A stretch of DNA of 64,000 nucleotides, taken from assembly GCF_000934605.2 (NCBI RefSeq), contig NZ_CP010897.2:1302001-1366000 (forward strand), written 5' to 3'. Each line of letters begins with the position of its first letter. Positions within the stretch are counted from its first letter, which is position 1. Shown here in pieces: positions 62,698 through 64,000 of this stretch. Under the pieces are notes generated by a model. That model did no database searches and was not told where the DNA came from. It worked only from the letters and a program-made list of their open reading frames with translations. This DNA comes from Pandoraea vervacti (lineage in GTDB: Bacteria; Pseudomonadota; Gammaproteobacteria; Burkholderiales; Burkholderiaceae). The translations under genes were made by a program, and so were the position numbers.

Positions 62698-64000
62698 ATG
62701 GAACCGACGGGGAGATGGCAGGGATTCGGCACGATGGCCGGCCTGAGCGAACGGGTAGCGCAATACCGCGGTGATCGGCCGGGGCGATCGGATCAACCGG
62801 ACCGCGCTAACCAACACGGCGCAGGCGATGCCGCGCATGTCCCGGGCGCGCTTCCCGATTTCACGGGAGCATCGCACGGTGCATCCGTAGCGACATCCTG
62901 CACGATGCGACCGACGATGCGAGCGGGGCGACTTTCGCCGCGGCGTGCCGAAGGGGAAGGCGCACGCATGACACGACTCGCGAGCGACCTGACGCATGCG
63001 CGCCAGAGCCCGCCGGTGCAGATCGCGGCGCGCTTTTCCCATCCGTTCGAGCGACGCCCAAACTGCGCGCCGACAACGCTGCGTCCCGAGGACGTGGCAT
63101 CGATTGCGCGCAGGACCGCGGACGTTGCGCACCTGCTGCGAATGCCGCCGCAGGCGTGGACGGCGCAAGATCTGCAATCGCTGGATGTCGAGCCAGTGAC
63201 GGCGCAAGTGTTGATGTCGCACTTGCGAAACACGCCGCTCATGTCTTCCGATTTCCTCGTTCAGACCATCGACGAGACGATCGACGTCGAGTCGGCGTTG
63301 CTGTTCCTCGGGCACGGTCTGGACAAATACTATGCGCACGCGTATCAGTCCGACGCCGGAGACGGTGCGGCCGTTGCCGTGTTGATCGGGCAGGCCATCG
63401 CGGAAAGCCGGCTCGCCGGGTTGCCGCGCACCAGTGATGGCGAGGGCAGCTTCGTACAGGGTCTGCTCGACCTTTTCTGCGGGCGGACTCACTTGAGTCC
63501 GACGGGAACGGGTAACGTCGCGACGGCACTGGCGATACTGCTCGAAGGTGGCGCAGGCGATGACATGGGGGCGTTTGGCGGTGTGCCGCCGCTCATCTAT
63601 GCCCTGTCCCGGCAGGTGCCGCGCTGCGTGCTTGACGTGCTGATCCGGCATGGCGCCGACCCAAACGAAGCGCTCGCATGTGCGGATGCGATAGCGCCCG
63701 CGTGTGCGAGGGACTTTCGGGTTGGCGCAACCGCCATGCACCACGCTGCATTTGCCGGGCGCCGCGAGGCGATGGCGGCATTGTTCATGACGCACGGGGG
63801 CCGTCTCGATATCCCGACGCCCGACGGGTACACGCCGGTCGCGGTGGCCGGCGCCACGGCCTACCCAATGCCGGGGCCGTGTGCAGGCCTCATCGCGCGA
63901 GCGATTTCGGCGCGTGACGCCTGGATCTCGACCGACACCGACCTCGTTCGCCGTCGGGTCAACGGCGAACATCTGGCCGAGGTGCTGGCGACACGTCTAT
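62698..64000 (+). CDS. Ankyrin-repeat protein, N-terminal part (runs off the window)
   Basis: Open from ATG 62698 to the window end, 434 codons with no stop; my own translation. A disordered, Arg/Gly-rich start of about 95 residues is followed by a helical region (VAHLLRMPPQAWTAQDLQSL, then LMSSDFLVQTIDET) and at about 290-400 by ankyrin-type repeats: PPLIYALSRQ...VLDVLIRHGADPNE and TAMHHAAFAGRREAMAALF...GYTPVAVAG. No signal peptide. Ankyrin proteins in this group can be host-directed effectors; that is inference. A large minus-strand frame over it is a shadow. Confidence 0.75.
   Translation, partial: MEPTGRWQGFGTMAGLSERVAQYRGDRPGRSDQPDRANQHGAGDAAHVPGALPDFTGASHGASVATSCTMRPTMRAGRLSPRRAEGEGARMTRLASDLTHARQSPPVQIAARFSHPFERRPNCAPTTLRPEDVASIARRTADVAHLLRMPPQAWTAQDLQSLDVEPVTAQVLMSHLRNTPLMSSDFLVQTIDETIDVESALLFLGHGLDKYYAHAYQSDAGDGAAVAVLIGQAIAESRLAGLPRTSDGEGSFVQGLLDLFCGRTHLSPTGTGNVATALAILLEGGAGDDMGAFGGVPPLIYALSRQVPRCVLDVLIRHGADPNEALACADAIAPACARDFRVGATAMHHAAFAGRREAMAALFMTHGGRLDIPTPDGYTPVAVAGATAYPMPGPCAGLIARAISARDAWISTDTDLVRRRVNGEHLAEVLATRL

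Noticed and set aside
62683..63972. Minus-strand open frame of 429 codons
   Set aside because: Antisense to the ankyrin-repeat frame; Arg/His-rich shadow composition and no recognisable motif.

Overview
The window is high-GC DNA with dense, short-spaced operons. The gene families point to a betaproteobacterium of the Burkholderiaceae, most like Pandoraea. Pointers are a Burkholderia-type porin tail, cysB next to a TauE/SafE gene and cysHDN, a pepA-holC-DUF operon, and NitT/TauT-type ABC transporters beside Rieske oxygenases. The assignment rests on recalled gene content, not on a search.

1-20,231: a catabolic region. After a porin tail, its terminator and a strong sigma70-like promoter comes a long plus-strand series: ABC ATPase, permease, short-chain dehydrogenase, cupin, alpha/beta hydrolase, IclR regulator, second dehydrogenase, ThDP-dependent enzyme, aspartate-dehydrogenase-like protein, aldehyde dehydrogenase. 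A second block follows: ABC binding protein, two small conserved proteins, Rieske oxygenase, RidA-family protein, ferredoxin reductase and an extradiol-type VOC dioxygenase. A minus-strand glutathione peroxidase and AraC regulator then precede another Rieske oxygenase with a paralogous binding protein. The substrate is unknown; the genes suggest uptake, ring hydroxylation and cleavage, imine/amine handling, decarboxylation and aldehyde oxidation.

20,232-31,168: accessory genes, namely a TPR glycosyltransferase-like protein, a lipoprotein hydrolase, an NmrA-like protein, two flavoprotein oxidoreductases, AraC regulators, an SDR and small unknown proteins.

31,212-33,100: a tRNA-Leu(CAA) gene whose 3' part is duplicated as a 57-bp perfect direct repeat. 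The 1.7 kb between holds a ParDE toxin-antitoxin pair and a broken IS3-family element, the scar of an integrated island.

33,289-38,711: a branched-chain-amino-acid-type binding protein, an AT-rich region with an 11-bp perfect inverted repeat, and three overlapping outer-membrane genes, two of them short BamA-like barrels without obvious POTRA domains.

38,794-50,936: sulfate assimilation (cysB, TauE/SafE, cysH, cysD, cysN, SUMT and cbiX). Between the SUMT and cbiX genes lie two minus-strand genes of unknown function, one encoding 1,511 residues and possibly a large toxin or effector.

50,941-62,372: core genes, namely lptG-lptF divergent from pepA-holC-DUF, a cytochrome c, two different dihydroxy-acid dehydratases in tandem, a divergent LysR regulator with a palindromic site, and lgt. 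The first dehydratase frame runs through its own terminator.

62,698-64,000: an open frame with ankyrin repeats that runs off the window end.
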